A stretch of DNA of 37,811 nt from Pleurobrachia bachei (lineage: Eukaryota; Ctenophora; Tentaculata; Cydippida; Pleurobrachiidae): assembly GCA_000695325.1 (NCBI GenBank), contig AVPN01000205.1, positions 28,509-66,319 on the forward strand. Direction: 5' to 3'. Shown piece by piece: positions 1-11,858 of the stretch; within the stretch, counting starts at the first letter, position 1; every line of letters begins with the position of its first letter. Made by a program: the position numbers and the translations under genes. The notes beneath the pieces are model-generated. The model was given only the letters and a program-made list of their open reading frames with translations, ran no database searches and was not told where the DNA came from.

Positions 1-1029
1 GTACACCAAAACCTTGTGTCCAGAACTCTCCGTCTCCTCCAACCTCCTCGCCTAAGACCCCTTCGTTGCGTGGCCTCCCACTATCACGTGACCTGACTAC
101 ATCAGCCAATCATAGATGACCACGTTCCTTACCGATAACCGGTTATAACCGGACTGACCGCTATCCCCAATACCGGTCCCCACTCACGTGTGGCGACAAG
201 ATGACTATGTTCATTAATGATAACATGATTGACCACCACCCCCACTATCAGTCCTAACTCACGTGTGGCGACTAGTTGGTTGGCGGCTGCAACTCTGCAA
301 CTCTGCAGCGGTGCAAGGGGATGCATGGCATCCTTGCAGCGGTGCAGAGGTACAGAGACCGGAATCCGACACAAACCACTCTATCTCACTCTTGCTCACT
401 CAAGAGGCAATCTAAAGCTCATTAAAACAGTAAATACCTCCGTTCTAATCTCTATTTCAAATAATAACTTTTCCGGTAAAATAATAATATAATAGAATGT
501 GCAGCCTGCACCATGCACCATTTACCTACTGTATGACATATTACCGAACATATTGGGACAAATATATGAGAGATGTTAGAGGGATTTGTAGGAGCACGTA
601 ATGCTTGTCAATTGCGTGCCCTACAAGTGTCCTAGGCCTCCGTATTTTTCTTCTACAGAATGGCCTTGCAGGGCCCGTACTACTGGTAGATGTGAATGTG
701 CAATGGCCGTTTAAATGAGTTAACTTGGGACACTGTAGCCTAGTCGAGTATAGTGCACTAGCTGGAAGCCTATCTAGTAGCCCTCCACCGGACGTTTTGT
801 ACAAGCTATGCAAGACTTGCCTTGACCATGATATGAAGGAAGCTCATAAATGAATGCCCGGTGTTAATAGTATTATGTCGTTTATAATACGTACGGTATG
901 CGCTGCAAGTTATGCATCTAGCTCAGCTGCTGAGAGATACTCAACTAGCTACGAGAATTGATATATATCTCATGATATGGAAGCCTACTAACAACTAAGT
1001 AGGATATACTGATCACAAACATTTTTCAG
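1..1029. other. Left flank, no gene recognised
   Basis: No exon chain with matching splice phases is visible before the exon at 1030. The only structures I see are a short direct repeat built around ACTCACGTGTGGCGAC (near 183 and 252) and an imperfect hairpin near 305-350 (GCAAGGGGATGC against GCATCCTTGC). From about 636 the sequence belongs to the duplicated intron that also precedes the exon at 4541. The short open frames here look random. Confidence 0.6.
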
Positions 1030-1680
1030 ACCTCTGGCGAGATCTACTGCATCAGGGGAGCGGTAAAGGGAGATAAGGTGACTATCTTCAACACTGATAA
1101 ATTTGATATGGGACACATCAACTTGTACCTTCAGTTTTACATCAAAAACGAGGAGAAAATCCACGCCATTCTCGAGTAAGAAAGAGTATTCTTTCAGTGT
1201 AACTGTAGTGTGAGATGTCTTATTTTCCCATTTTATTAGTCTGTCGCTAACTGTTGAAAGTCTGAAAGTCTGAAGAGGTTCCGCTTTATTCCCAGTAGTT
1301 AGTCGTTAATAATACATGGCTTCCCATGTACTCATCGTGTTTCACGTTGAAATACGTGTTGACAAGGCCGTGTTTGTGGTATCTCACGGAGTAGTAACAA
1401 AAAAAGAAATGTGTATCTCTCTCTAACAAAACAATTCTCTCTCTTTTTCAGTGAGATCGCAGCCAACCCTAACTTTGAGATTAGCATTCTCTACAAGCAC
1501 GGTGCATTTGGAGAGTCCATGAACATCGCCAGCTTTACCCCATACATCATCCACAACGACAAAGACGGAAGTGAGTACCGCCGAAAAAAATCCGAATCGC
1601 CAAACCGAACCGAATATTCAGTCGCTTCCTGGTTGAAATACGTGTTGACAAGCTATCGATATAGTCAATTTAACTTTTTA

Positions 1681-1850
1681 CAGAGAACATCATCTCTCTG
1701 AAGAACAAGGATATATAATTATCGTTATCTAACTCCATGATGTTTTCAGAGCCTCTGAAGAACAGGGATATATGATTATTATCGGTCTAACTCCACATGA
1801 TGTTTTCAGAGCCTCTGAAGAACAGGGATACCGATGATGATGATAGGGTT
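1681..1850 (+). repeat. Tandemly copied 3' splice acceptor
   Basis: The segment around TTTTCAGAGCCTCTGAAG, with the following AACAGGGATA, occurs twice almost exactly about 60 bp apart (acceptors near 1749 and 1809), with a more decayed version near 1683. Only the last acceptor leads into the open exon. Use of the middle one meets an in-frame stop after about eight codons. The equivalent place in the second gene copy (5203) has one good acceptor. Confidence 0.75.
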
Positions 1851-2096
1851 AAGAGGGCACGAGAGGCCCGAAAGAAGGCCGAGGATGCTGGTAAGAAGGG
1901 AACAGAGCCTCCCGCTGATGGCAAAGATTGGAGCTGTGGCCGAGTGAAGTGGGAGCTCCCCAAGGAGGAGAAGAAATTCAGAGATGCTGGCAAGCTGAAG
2001 ATCCCCGACTTTGGACGAAAGGAAGAGGGACCCCACCTACAGGATGTTGGAAAACTCAAGTGGGGAGGGGTAAGTTTTCAACCAGACCGAAGAATT

Positions 2097-2160
2097 TCAT
2101 TGACCTCAAATTAACCTCATTGACCTCAAAATTAACCTCAAAATTAACCTCAAATTAACC
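2097..2160. repeat. Intronic minisatellite, CCTCAAATTAA type
   Basis: About five imperfect head-to-tail copies of an 11-13 bp unit (CCTCAAAATTAA and variants) lie between the third and fourth exons of array copy 1. The same block is present, apparently unchanged, at 5490-5553 in copy 2. Confidence 0.85.
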
Positions 2161-2328
2161 AATGCCCATTTCCAGTTCGACGCGGACGAGCCAAAAGAAG
2201 TGGTGAAGGAGAAGCCAAAGGTTGGAAAACTAAACCTGGGTGCCTTTGGAGCAGCGGCTACAGACGATGCCCCTCCTCCTCCCAAGAAGTCTTGGAAGAA
2301 GAAGAAGGCACCCGCACCAGAGAGTTGA

Positions 2329-2927
2329 ACATGATGAAGAAGCAGGGGTTGTTGACAGTGATATTATGTACTTCTTGAATGCGCAGTTTTGTGTCCAAAA
2401 TATCTTTATTTTGTTGAGCTGTTGGTTTATAAAAAAAATGTCGTATTGTTTTAGTAAAATTGAGCTGAATTGAGCGATGTTCATGGTGACACAGTCACCC
2501 CTACACCGGCCGAGCGCCATCACCAAGCTATGTTCATGATTCATATTCAACATCACAGGAATCACTATCTCTAGAGACAGCGGATATGATGATTCAGCAT
2601 TATCTGATGATTTATCTATCTGGAAACAGCGGATGATTTACGAAATCATTGATTTAGCTCCACTTGGTACCATGAGAAACAAACTAGGGATCCAGCACTT
2701 TCGTGGCATCGAGACCATCACCCTTTGTAGTAGGCCGCTCTATCTCTCTATCTCTCTATCTCCCTATCTCAGTCTCTCTATCTTTCTACCGATTCAGTTT
2801 ACTGGCACATGGAATTGTGCACTGCTCGGATAACAACACACGATCAATGATCTGCTAGGACACTACTGCTCCTAATCTGTTAATTCTTTATTGTTGTAAA
2901 CACCTTTTAGTTTTTGAATTTGGACAG
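2329..2927. other. Spacer between array genes
   Basis: This is the 3' flank of the first copy and presumably the promoter and first exon of the second. A short ATG-led frame at 2633 ending at a possible donor (CTTG|GTACC near 2668) would splice in phase to the exon at 2928, but nothing else supports it. A TCTCTATC microsatellite lies near 2740-2790. The same spacer recurs at 5722-6324. Confidence 0.4.
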
Positions 2928-5721
2928 TGCGCCGAGAAGAACATGCCGAACTACTTGCTACTGAAAGTTTCACCGCTGCTTTGGCTGCAGCAGAGAGGGA
3001 AGCAGCTGAGCGAGCGGCCCGTGAAGCTGCGGTAATTTCATTATTTTGTCCTGAAGATTTCCTTGTCAGCATTTAGATCTTTGATGATTCGGGGGAAAGC
3101 ATTTAATATACATTTGTGTTGCCTTTGGAATTGTTTAAATGTACCCTTTATGTTTTTTCTGTCGGATTGTATTTGTACTCTTTATGTTTTCTGTCGGATT
3201 GTATTTGTACTCTTTATGTTTTTCTGTCGAATGTCATCAGCACAGTGCCATGCAGCACTGTACAGCTATATTATACATCAATCACACTGATATATCTGGA
3301 AGTAGCACGCTGTCATCACTTTATCCATCCAGGATATTTGATTTTCAGAGTTGTATTCTCTCTGAGCTGTACAAATTAACCAAACGGGGATAAGCACAGA
3401 ATATCAACTCAGAATCACATGTTATCATGTTAATCACCACTGTCTCATTTCCAGGAAGCTGCTGCCGCTGCCGCTGCCGCTGCTGCACAGGCTCTCGTAA
3501 TTGAGGAGCCAGCATCTTCTGAGATCTGTTTCAAGGTTCACTTCCTGGAGACTGACACAGACCCCGTGGATATCAGGTACTGATCTTGAATTGAGTGTTA
3601 GTCCAATGCTCTGACCACAGTTCTCGCACACTGAGAATAGGGTCAGGCCAACACTTGAGTGTTATTCAAGTATTTTGCCTTCTTGTGTTCTTTGCCTATT
3701 AACTGTAAAAGCCCACAGTAGGGCGACAGTAATTAATACAATTTCTTTTGTGTGTGTTCTGAACCACTAAATAGGTGTGCAAAATAATTAACTTTTGCCA
3801 CTTGAAAATATTGCCAACAAACCGTAAACACACGTACCATGCCTCTCACGAACTGGCTAATAGGGGTAGCTTGGAGAACATTGTGAAAAATTACACCTAA
3901 TACAATCCCTTCTTACAGGCTGCTTTGGGACTTTAAGGAACTTGCTAAGCCAGATAGTTCCAATGGATATATCATCGCTCACCAGGAAACAACTGAACTT
4001 GGACGGGAATTTGTTATCGCTGTTAACCATCCGGTAAGATGTGCCCCATCCCTTACTTTTCTTCTACAGACTGACTTTGTCTGAATTTTCTGCATTTTAT
4101 TTCGGTGTTGCACTTTTAATGATTGGCCTTGCTTAGCTTTGAGTCCTGGGCCTCCGTTTTTTCTTCTACAGACTGACTTTGGCCTTGTAGGGCCCTATTG
4201 GCTGTGAATGTGCAATGGCGATTTAAATGAGTTAACTTGGGACACTGTAGCCTAGCCTAGTAGCCTTCCACCGGACGTTTTGTACAAGCTATGCGCAAGA
4301 CTTGCCTTGACCATGATATGAAGGAAGCTCATAAATGAATGCCCGGTGTTAATAGCATTATGTCGTGGTATGCGCTGCAAGTTATTCAGCTAGCTCAGCT
4401 GTTGTTGAGAGATACTCAACTAGCTACGAGAGAATTGATATGTATCTCATGATATATATCATGATATGGAATATCTCATGATAAGTATTATATGGAAGCC
4501 TACTAACAACTAAGTAGGATACTGATCACACATTTTTCAGACCTCTGGCGAGATCTACTGTATCAGGGGAGCAGTAAAGGGAGACAAGGTGACGATCTTC
4601 CAAACCGATCGATTTGATATGGGACACATCAACTTGTACCTTCAGTTCTACATCAAAAACGAGGAGAAAATCCATGCCATTCTTGAGTAAGAACCGTGTT
4701 TTTCTTTCAATGTAACTGTAGCGTGAGATGTCATATTTTCCCATTTCATTAGTCTGTCGCTAACTGTTGAAAGACTGGACTCTGAATAGGTTCCGCCGCT
4801 TTATTCCCAGTAGTTAGTCGTTAGTAGTAGTACATGGCTTCCCACATGTACTCGCCGTGTTTCACGTTGAAATACGTGTTGACAAGGCCGAGTTTGTGGT
4901 ATCTCACGGAGTAGTAACAAAAAAAGAAACATGTGTACATCTCTCTAATAAAACAATTCTCTCTCTTTTTCAGTGAGATCGCAGCAAACCCTAACTTTGA
5001 GATTAGCATCCTCTACAAGCACGGTGCATTTGGAGAGTCCATGAACATCGCCAGCTTTACCCCATACATCATCCACAACGACAAAGACGGAAGTGAGTAC
5101 ACCAAGCTATATCGATATCATCAATTTAACTCTTTACAGAGTTTATATATCTCTGAAAAACAGGGACAAATTATTATCTATCTAACTCCAATATGTTTTC
5201 AGAGCCTCTGAAGAACAGGGATACCGATGATGATGACCGGGTTAAGAGGGCACGAGAGGCTCGAAAGAAGGCCGAGGATGCTGGTAAGAAGGGAACAGAG
5301 CCTCCCGCTGATGGCAAAGATTGGAGCTGTGGCCGAGTGAAGTGGGAGCTCCCCAAGGAGGAGAAGAAATTCAGAGATGCTGGCAAGCTGAAGATCCCCG
5401 ACTTTGGACGAAAGGAAGAGGGACCCCACCTACAGGATGTTGGAAAACTCAAGTGGGGAGGGGTAAGTTTTCAACCAGACCGAAGAATTTCATTGACCTC
5501 AAATTAACCTCATTGACCTCAAAATTAACCTCAAAATTAACCTCAAATTAACCAATGCCCATTTCCAGTTCGACGCGGACGAGCCAAAAGAAGTGGTGAA
5601 GGAGAAGCCAAAGGTTGGAAAACTAAACCTGGGTGCCTTTGGAGCAGCGGCTACAGACGATGCCCCTCCTCCTCCCAAGAAGTCTTGGAAGAAGAAGAAG
5701 GCACCCGCACCAGAGAGTTGA
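2928..5721 (+). CDS. Unrecognised coiled-coil/GKL-repeat protein, longest array copy
   Basis: Seven exons join in phase: 2928-3031, 3455-3576, 3919-4033, 4541-4686, 4974-5092, 5203-5462 and 5569-5721 (TGA), about 338 residues. The start codon is not settled, because the exon at 2928 opens with two bases that need an upstream exon. The protein begins with an A/E/R-rich helix and a run of alanines, likely a coiled coil. A middle part of about 120 residues (exons 3-5) looks folded and could be a beta-rich domain. The C-terminal part is charged and carries four spaced motifs of the type G-[RK]-[LV]-[KN]: CGRVKWE, AGKLKIPDF, VGKLKWGGF and VGKLNLGAF. It ends in a proline-then-lysine tail. There is no signal peptide or membrane segment, so it is probably cytoplasmic. 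The GKL motifs recall small repeated binding motifs, but I cannot name a family. Confidence 0.7.
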
Positions 5722-6369
5722 ACATGATGAAGAAGCAGGGGTTGTTGACAGTGATATTATGTACTTCTTGAATGCGCAGTTTTGTGTCCAAAATATCTTT
5801 ATTTTGTTGAGCTGTTGGTTTATAAAAAAAATGTATGTCGTATTGTTTTAGTAAAATTGAGCTGAATTGAGCGATGTTCATGGTGACACAGTCACCCCTA
5901 CACCGGCCGAGCGCCATCACCAAGCTATGTTCATGATTCATATTCAACATCACAGGAATCACTATCTCTAGAGACAGCGGATATGATGATTCAGCATTAT
6001 CTGATGATTTATCTATCTGGAAACAGCGGATGATTTACGAAATCATTGATTTAGCTCCACTTGGTACCATGAGAAACAAACTAGGGATCCAGCACTTTCG
6101 TGGCATCGAGACCATCACCCTTTGTAGTAGGCCGCTCTATCTCTCTATCTCTCTATCTCCCTATCTCAGTCTCTCTATCTTTCTACCGATTCAGTTTACT
6201 GGCACATGGAATTGTGCACTGCTCGGATAACAACACACGATCAATGATCTGCTAGGACACTACTGCTCCTAATCTGTTAATTCTTTATTGTTGTAAACAC
6301 CTTTTAGTTTTTGAATTTGGACAGTGCGCCGAGAAGAACATGCCGAACTACTTGCTACTGAAAGTTTCA
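4150..6369 (+). repeat. Gene-array duplication, copy 2
   Basis: This is the second copy of 636-2973. It stops abruptly inside the exon that starts the array gene: the match holds through GCTACTGAAAGTTTC and then changes to unrelated sequence at 6370. With 2974-4149 as the unique part, the arrangement implies an ancestral unit of about 3.4 kb, with the outer units cut at both ends. Confidence 0.85.
6325..6369 (+). pseudogene. Fragment of a third array gene (first part of the A/E-rich exon)
   Basis: After the acceptor at 6322-6324 the sequence repeats the first 45 bases of the exon at 2928 and then diverges. The sequence after 6370 contains no further array exons, so this is a dead end left by the duplication or by a later deletion. 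Confidence 0.7.
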
Positions 6370-7197
6370 GTTTGACAGTTTGTGGATAAGTTTCTTTTAG
6401 TCATTTTTTCCAGTTATACCAGACACCAGTTAGCTGAAAATATATTATATGTGGAAAATGACAAGTTCTCAAACTTTCCTGGGTCTGTTATATACAACTC
6501 GGAGGGGCCACCTGCTAGCTAGAACGCTCTATATCGCCCCTGGAAACCATCTTCAAGGGAAATATCTCCCGTGGGAAACAGAAAATTCGTAACCGAATAT
6601 AGGGATCTGATCGTGTGCATTCTAGCCTACCTAGTATGCCAAAGGTCTCGAGTCTAAAAACATTTCATCGTAAGCAGGTATCTGCTTATGACACCAGTAT
6701 AATTCGGTAAAGAACTTCAGAATCATGTTCTACCAATTCGTTTTTCATAATTTTACTTAACTGCTATGTTTGTATTGGTGAAAGTTTGGATGTTGTTTTA
6801 CTTTTATATTCAACTGTCTCAAGTAATATGGGTCATTGTGTTACATAATCACGTCTTTGAAAAGAGCGAGTGACGTGAGATGTCTCGTGAAAATTTCAAC
6901 TGAGTAACGATTGTTGTTTTTTTGGTTACAACAATCGTGTTGATCGGCAATTCTACATCTGACCAGCTACGGCTTCTACAAGCCTTCTACAAGCCCTCGC
7001 TTTCTCTCATTCTTTCCTTTTCTCTCCTTCTCAACTTCTCTCTCCCTCACTCTCTCCCTCACTCGTGCTTTATGGTCAGTTAGAATGCCAACCTGTCAAA
7101 CGACGTCCTCTATGTAGCTCTGTGGCCTCTACCTCGTCGTACAGATGGTGCGTGATAGCCCTCTCCATCATTTACTGCCACATCTCTCTCTCTCTCT

Positions 7198-7243
<46 letters not shown>

Positions 7244-8494
7244 TCTCCCATCTCTCTCTCACTCTCTCTCTTCTCTCTCTTTACCCATTCACCCTTCTTC
7301 TCCCTTTCATTCCCCTGGCACCTGGTCTCTTATTCCCTTTAGACTCCCCTTTACCCGTCATAGTACCCCATTCCAACCACATACTACGTTTAGTATCACC
7401 CCCTGACATCATCCTTTTATTCTCTTGCACCGTGGAAGTACTGTGATATGGTGGTCAACTTATATTTAGAGTACCCTGATACTACTGTACTATACTGCAG
7501 CGTGTGTGTGAGCTTTACGGTCTCGTGATGAAGCTAGGTCGGAAAATACGACGCGACTAAAGAGAGGAGTTTGAAATTCTACAGATATAGTGTTCTTACT
7601 TTGGTTTTGTCTCATCACTACAGCTGTTTCTGATTTGAGTCTGAGGAAAGATATAGGAGTTGAGTAACTAATTCTAGCTGTTGACGTTGTTTCAGAGTTT
7701 GTCTCGTACTTGGGGAATCTGCCAAGTGCCATTTAATGCTATTTCGGGTTCCAGAGCTGCTATATTTGTGCACACACCCACACTTGTTATATGACCTGCT
7801 CGTACTAGGTGATAATTAGGTCCAAAACAGGCACCATGGCTACAGAGCTGCAAGATATATTGAGGGCCAGCCGTGATTTGAAGTACTTGTGATATTGGGC
7901 AACTTCTTATTTTACGGCCATTATAGCAATAATGTTTCAGTCCGAGTGTTTGTAGCAATCTGGTCTTTTCTCTTTCTCACCTCTCAATTCCTACGTCACT
8001 CTCTCTCTCTCAAGGTTTGAGTCTCACCCTCTCTCCCATCTTCTTTTCTATTTATTTCTACCCCTCTATCTCTCTGAGAGAACACCTGCTTCGTTCCACC
8101 GATGACCCGTGATATATGTGGGCGGGGGAGATTTCTGTTTCTGTTCGTATTGTCTGATTGTGCTCTATATCATCCCCCTCTCGCCAACAATACCCAGCAG
8201 CCAGCTTTGCTACTTGATCCTTGAACCTGATTATGCAACTAAATAGTTTTAAAGATATCAAATGTCTTTAGCTCTGCTCGTTACTCCCCATTAACACATC
8301 TCAAACCATTGTTTCTTGCAAGGCCCACAGTTGTTTAATTAGTAAGCCTGGTACCATTGTGTTGCGACATTGTGTTGAATCTGAAGACGTCAGACAGAGT
8401 GGATCAGTCGAAAGCTCCTGTTCTTAATTGAATATTAGTACTGCAAAACCGTTGTTTCTTTTTAATTAAATATTTCATCTGTTCTTTGCCCAGT
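6370..8494. other. Gene-free region with pyrimidine-rich tract
   Basis: I see no exon chain here. The segment 6995-7345 is strongly pyrimidine-rich, with CT dinucleotide runs near 7185-7275, and it produces the S/L-rich open frames that appear on the plus strand. The rest is unremarkable. The end probably holds the promoter and a 5' untranslated exon of the GPCR, since a good acceptor (TTCTTTGCCCAG) lies just before its ATG. Confidence 0.55.
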
Positions 8495-11400
8495 ATGTTC
8501 AATGCCAGTACAGCTCCAGGGATCACTCTACCACCAGATCAGGAGAGCTGGAGGGAGACAGTTCCCCATGGGAGGGACTTTAGGATACTGATGGTCGTCA
8601 TGAACGCGGGAATATCAACGGGCATCCTCGCTTCATTCATCATGATCATGATAGCCATCTGGAAACAGGTTCGTTAATAATCATCCCTTAGAAAATAGGA
8701 ACAGCCCCTGTCAGACCAATGCTCAGTGACCACAGTTCTCACGCACTCCGCGTACAGAGAAACAAGAATGGGTCAGGCCCATGCTCTGACACTGTCAGAG
8801 ACAGAACAGCCCCGTACATTGAGGCGAATTTCTATAGAAATCTTGCTGAAAATTGACACGATATGTTTTCCAGAGAATGATGGGGAAGCCGAGCAACACG
8901 TTTATCCTGTCCCTGTCCATCACAGAGTTTGCAGTTACTGCCGTCCTTGGACCTCATTTTATTACTGTCGCCCTATGTGGTAAGTGTCAGAAACAAGTAA
9001 ACAACCAATCAGAACTCGTTATCTAGGTCACGTGACTGGTTATCAGCCAATCAAGGACCAGTATTTCCTGATTCGGTCGGTTCCTGGTGGGAAGTGTTCA
9101 CTTTTCTTTCATGCTTGTGGGCCCACAGAATCGGAGTGTTTGCTTTTGGATGGCCATTTTTCGTAAACTAGATTTAATCCAAAAAACAAAAGCCATGATT
9201 TGGGAGACAGCTGCTTCAGTTGTTTTGACGAAGTAGGGCTAATTTGCACCCCACCAGCTGGTGAGATGTAGTTGTGACTCGCGGTACAGATTATCGATTA
9301 AATAGGTGTTCCGCGAATGACCTTGTAAACTTTTAAATTTGGAAGGATCAGAGGGGCGATATCATATATATGTAATCGTCAGAACATTGACTGATACGAG
9401 TGTTCGAAGCAGAGAGGATTTCAAACTAACTTTTCTCAGATTCACCTGTCTGGGCAATGCTCTGACAGAGATTCACCGTATTTCCACCTGTACCCCTTTC
9501 TGAAATTCACCTTTAATTATTTCCTGCAGGTCGTTGGCCGAGTACCTATTTACACTGTAAGATTCTGGCATTTCTCAATACCTTCTTCCCCGGAATGGGA
9601 ATAATGAATCTCATCCTCATCAGCATCGATAGGACCGTGGCCATACTCCGACCCACTAAGTAGGTATTATTTGTCTGATATAACTCGGTTACTATAACAT
9701 TAATTTGGGATAAATTGAGAGGCCGAAATAATGGGTGAATGAGAGGAAGTTTGCATTTTGCGAACTTCAATGACAAGGCATGGAGCATCAGCATGAAACT
9801 ACATCTATTATAGTGTGTATAATCTAGAGGATAGTATTCTAGAGTCTAGACTCCACGCTTGTCTTTGGTCTCCTATGGAGACTCTCCTTTTACTGCTTTA
9901 TGCTGTAGTATTGAAAATCCTAAGCACACACCTGTTAGTAGCATTTTACAGGGGTACATAATATTGAGGGTCATTGATCCCTAAATATAGAGATTATCGA
10001 GCTGCAGCACAGCTGTGATAAATAGAACCGATTATCTGGGGAGAGAGAATAAAAACCGGTGTCAGGGATTGTTGTTGTGAGTAGTGAAATTACCTCGGTA
10101 CCTCGACCCTCCCACCTTGGCAGCGTACCACGTACCACAAATTATCATTTCAATTTGTTATAGTAGAACAATAGTAGAACAATAAAAAACTAAAATATCC
10201 TCCTGAGAGTGAGAGTCGTGGCTAATTTAAAGAGAGATTGGATACGAAACATATAAATCTCACTGCACTGAAAACTAATATATTATCCCTGCACCGCCAG
10301 GTACCGATATTGGCTTTGTCCGAGGAATGCCAAGATCATATGCAGTGTATTTTGGATCTACGCCTTCTTGATAGCGACACTGGCATTCGCTGACGACTTT
10401 TCGCGGCCCACATTTGATGGGGCTGTTATGACATGCCTGCTAACAGGTAACCTTTGTGTGATAGGAGGTTCCCTCATTATATGGGCATATTATGATCCAG
10501 CAGATCATATATTTTCGTAGTCTTTTGTATATCAATGGTATAATAATATACTTATAGTTATAGGCATTATTTCTGATTCTCGCCTCTCGGAGGTTGAAAA
10601 AACGAAAAAGGCCATGTTATAGGATGACGAGTTGTCTGTCACACAACCCCTACACACCTGGTGTCCCTACAACACTCAATCTTCAGTTGTCATTGTCCCA
10701 TCATTGATCATTGTCTGGTATGATGACACACCACAATCCGATTTCGCAATCACGATCTTTCTAGAAGCACCGACTCAAATTGTTGCCCGTTAGACTTAGA
10801 GTTTACCCTCGTCAAGCGAAATGGGCTATCCTAGCTGGCAATTTTAGGGCCCGAAACACTCAGACTGAATGACCCATCGATTAGAACTAGAGTCGATTAG
10901 AGGTGCCAAGAGTGCTCCATGGATCAGATCTTCATTTAGTGGGCTACCCACGTGCGTTTGTCATGATAGGACCCTTCTGAAGCTTCACTGAGACACACCT
11001 GGTGCCAAGGAAGGGACACCATTCATCCGTCCTCTATATCATATGATGTCATTTAGGAATAGTAGAGGTGCGAAAAAGTTTTATTTTTCAAAACTAGAGG
11101 TGCGGAAGCCGGAAAAGTATTTTTTTTTCAAAACTATAGCCCCATTGTTCAGGAAATGACATCAGATGACTGGGGCCATACATCTGATAATCATCCTAGC
11201 AGACTTACCATTATAAATTAATACATCTCATTCTCACAACAGCCCGAGCAGGCATCTTGACCTCTACAGATAACCATACCATTTACCATTCTAGCAAACC
11301 TAACACCCCCTCTCTTCATCAGGTAGAAATTTCCTGACTCTCCAACTGGTGTGTGAAGTTATCCCCGGTCTATCAGCCACGGCCCTCTGTTATACAGTGA

Positions 11401-11858
11401 TCGTGATAAAACTGGTGAAACGCTCTGCCAACATCTACAGCTCGGGAAAAGCCTCCAAAGTTAACTACGAGATCAGAATGACAAAAATAGGATGCATTGT
11501 CTCTGGATTTTTCATTCTAACATACCTGCCCTACTACACAATCATGTTCCAATATCGGAGTAGCACAGTAGCACTGGTCAAGCTGTTAGCTGCTGTGTTG
11601 GTTGTGTCAAGCTACAACTTTGATGCCTTTATGTATGGGTATTGCAACAGGAACTATCGGAGAGAAATCAAGAAGTTTCTACATCTCAAGTTTCCCTGGA
11701 TGATCCCGGTCAAGCCAGCTGAGAGCACAGATACTAATATGGATACCATGGTAACGAATAACCTAGCAACCAATGGTATTGCACCTGCTGGGAGGTCAAG
11801 GGGTACGGGGGAAAGTTCCGTACACCAGAATCACCCGGGCATAAAAGAGGAACCGTAA
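8495..11858 (+). CDS. Class A (rhodopsin-like) G-protein-coupled receptor
   Basis: Five exons (8495-8668, 8874-8979, 9530-9659, 10301-10446, 11323-11858) join in phase to 363 residues with seven hydrophobic segments. The start is the ATG at 8495 (MFNASTAPG); N-S/T sites in the short N-terminus suit an extracellular end. TM3 ends in SIDRTVAILRP, a DRY-motif variant. TM3 has the usual cysteine (YLHCK), matched by one in the second loop (MTCLL). TM6 has YLPYY in place of the common W-x-P. TM7 has SYNFDAFMYGY, a changed NPxxY, followed by a basic amphipathic helix. The usual TM2 aspartate position reads E (LSITEF). The tail is short and S/T/N-rich. It should act at the plasma membrane through heterotrimeric G proteins. 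The ligand cannot be told, and the weak fit to named subfamilies suggests a lineage-specific receptor. Confidence 0.85.
8987..9086 (+). mobile_element. Short inverted-repeat element (MITE-like), copy 1
   Basis: It carries the family signature AAACAAGTAAACAACCAATC, the middle part with GGTCACGTGACTGGTTATC, and an intact right terminus ATTCGGTCGGTTCCTG. The left terminus is cut short: the element begins about seven bases after the GPCR exon-2 donor at 8980. No target-site duplication is evident. Confidence 0.8.
11060..11140. repeat. Two-copy imperfect repeat in GPCR intron 4
   Basis: TAGAGGTGCG followed by an A/T run and TTTTTCAAAACTA occurs twice about 40 bp apart. I see no function. Confidence 0.65.

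Larger units (their letters stand above)
1030..2328 (+). pseudogene. 5'-truncated copy of an unrecognised tandem-array gene
   Basis: Four exons with consistent phases are visible: 1030-1175, 1452-1570, 1810-2069 and 2176-2328 (stop TGA). They match the last four exons of the copy at 2928-5721. The three upstream exons of that copy are absent from 1-1029, so this is either a broken copy or one whose 5' end lies outside the window. Its protein differs from the second copy by only two residues in the first exon (NTDK for QTDR). The product is hydrophilic, with an acidic DTDDDD patch, a K/R/A/E-rich helix and a basic KKSWKKKK tail. I do not recognise the family. The acceptor of the third exon is tandemly copied (see 1681-1850). 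Confidence 0.65.
636..2973 (+). repeat. Gene-array duplication, copy 1
   Basis: This stretch is repeated at 4150-6369. From about 1800 to 2973 the two copies look almost base-for-base identical, introns and 3' flank included. From 636 to 1800 they differ by scattered changes and by indels adding up to about 118 bp. One indel adds about 70 bp to the intron at 1577-1650 and includes a second copy of GTTGAAATACGTGTTGACAA, also found near 1345. Confidence 0.85.

Noticed and set aside
1787-2059. Minus-strand frames opposite the array exon (also 5174-5452)
   Set aside because: Shadows of the plus-strand exon, which has matching splice phases.
7065-7406. Open frames rich in S and L on the plus strand
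   Set aside because: They are produced by the CT microsatellite and lack splice or codon support.
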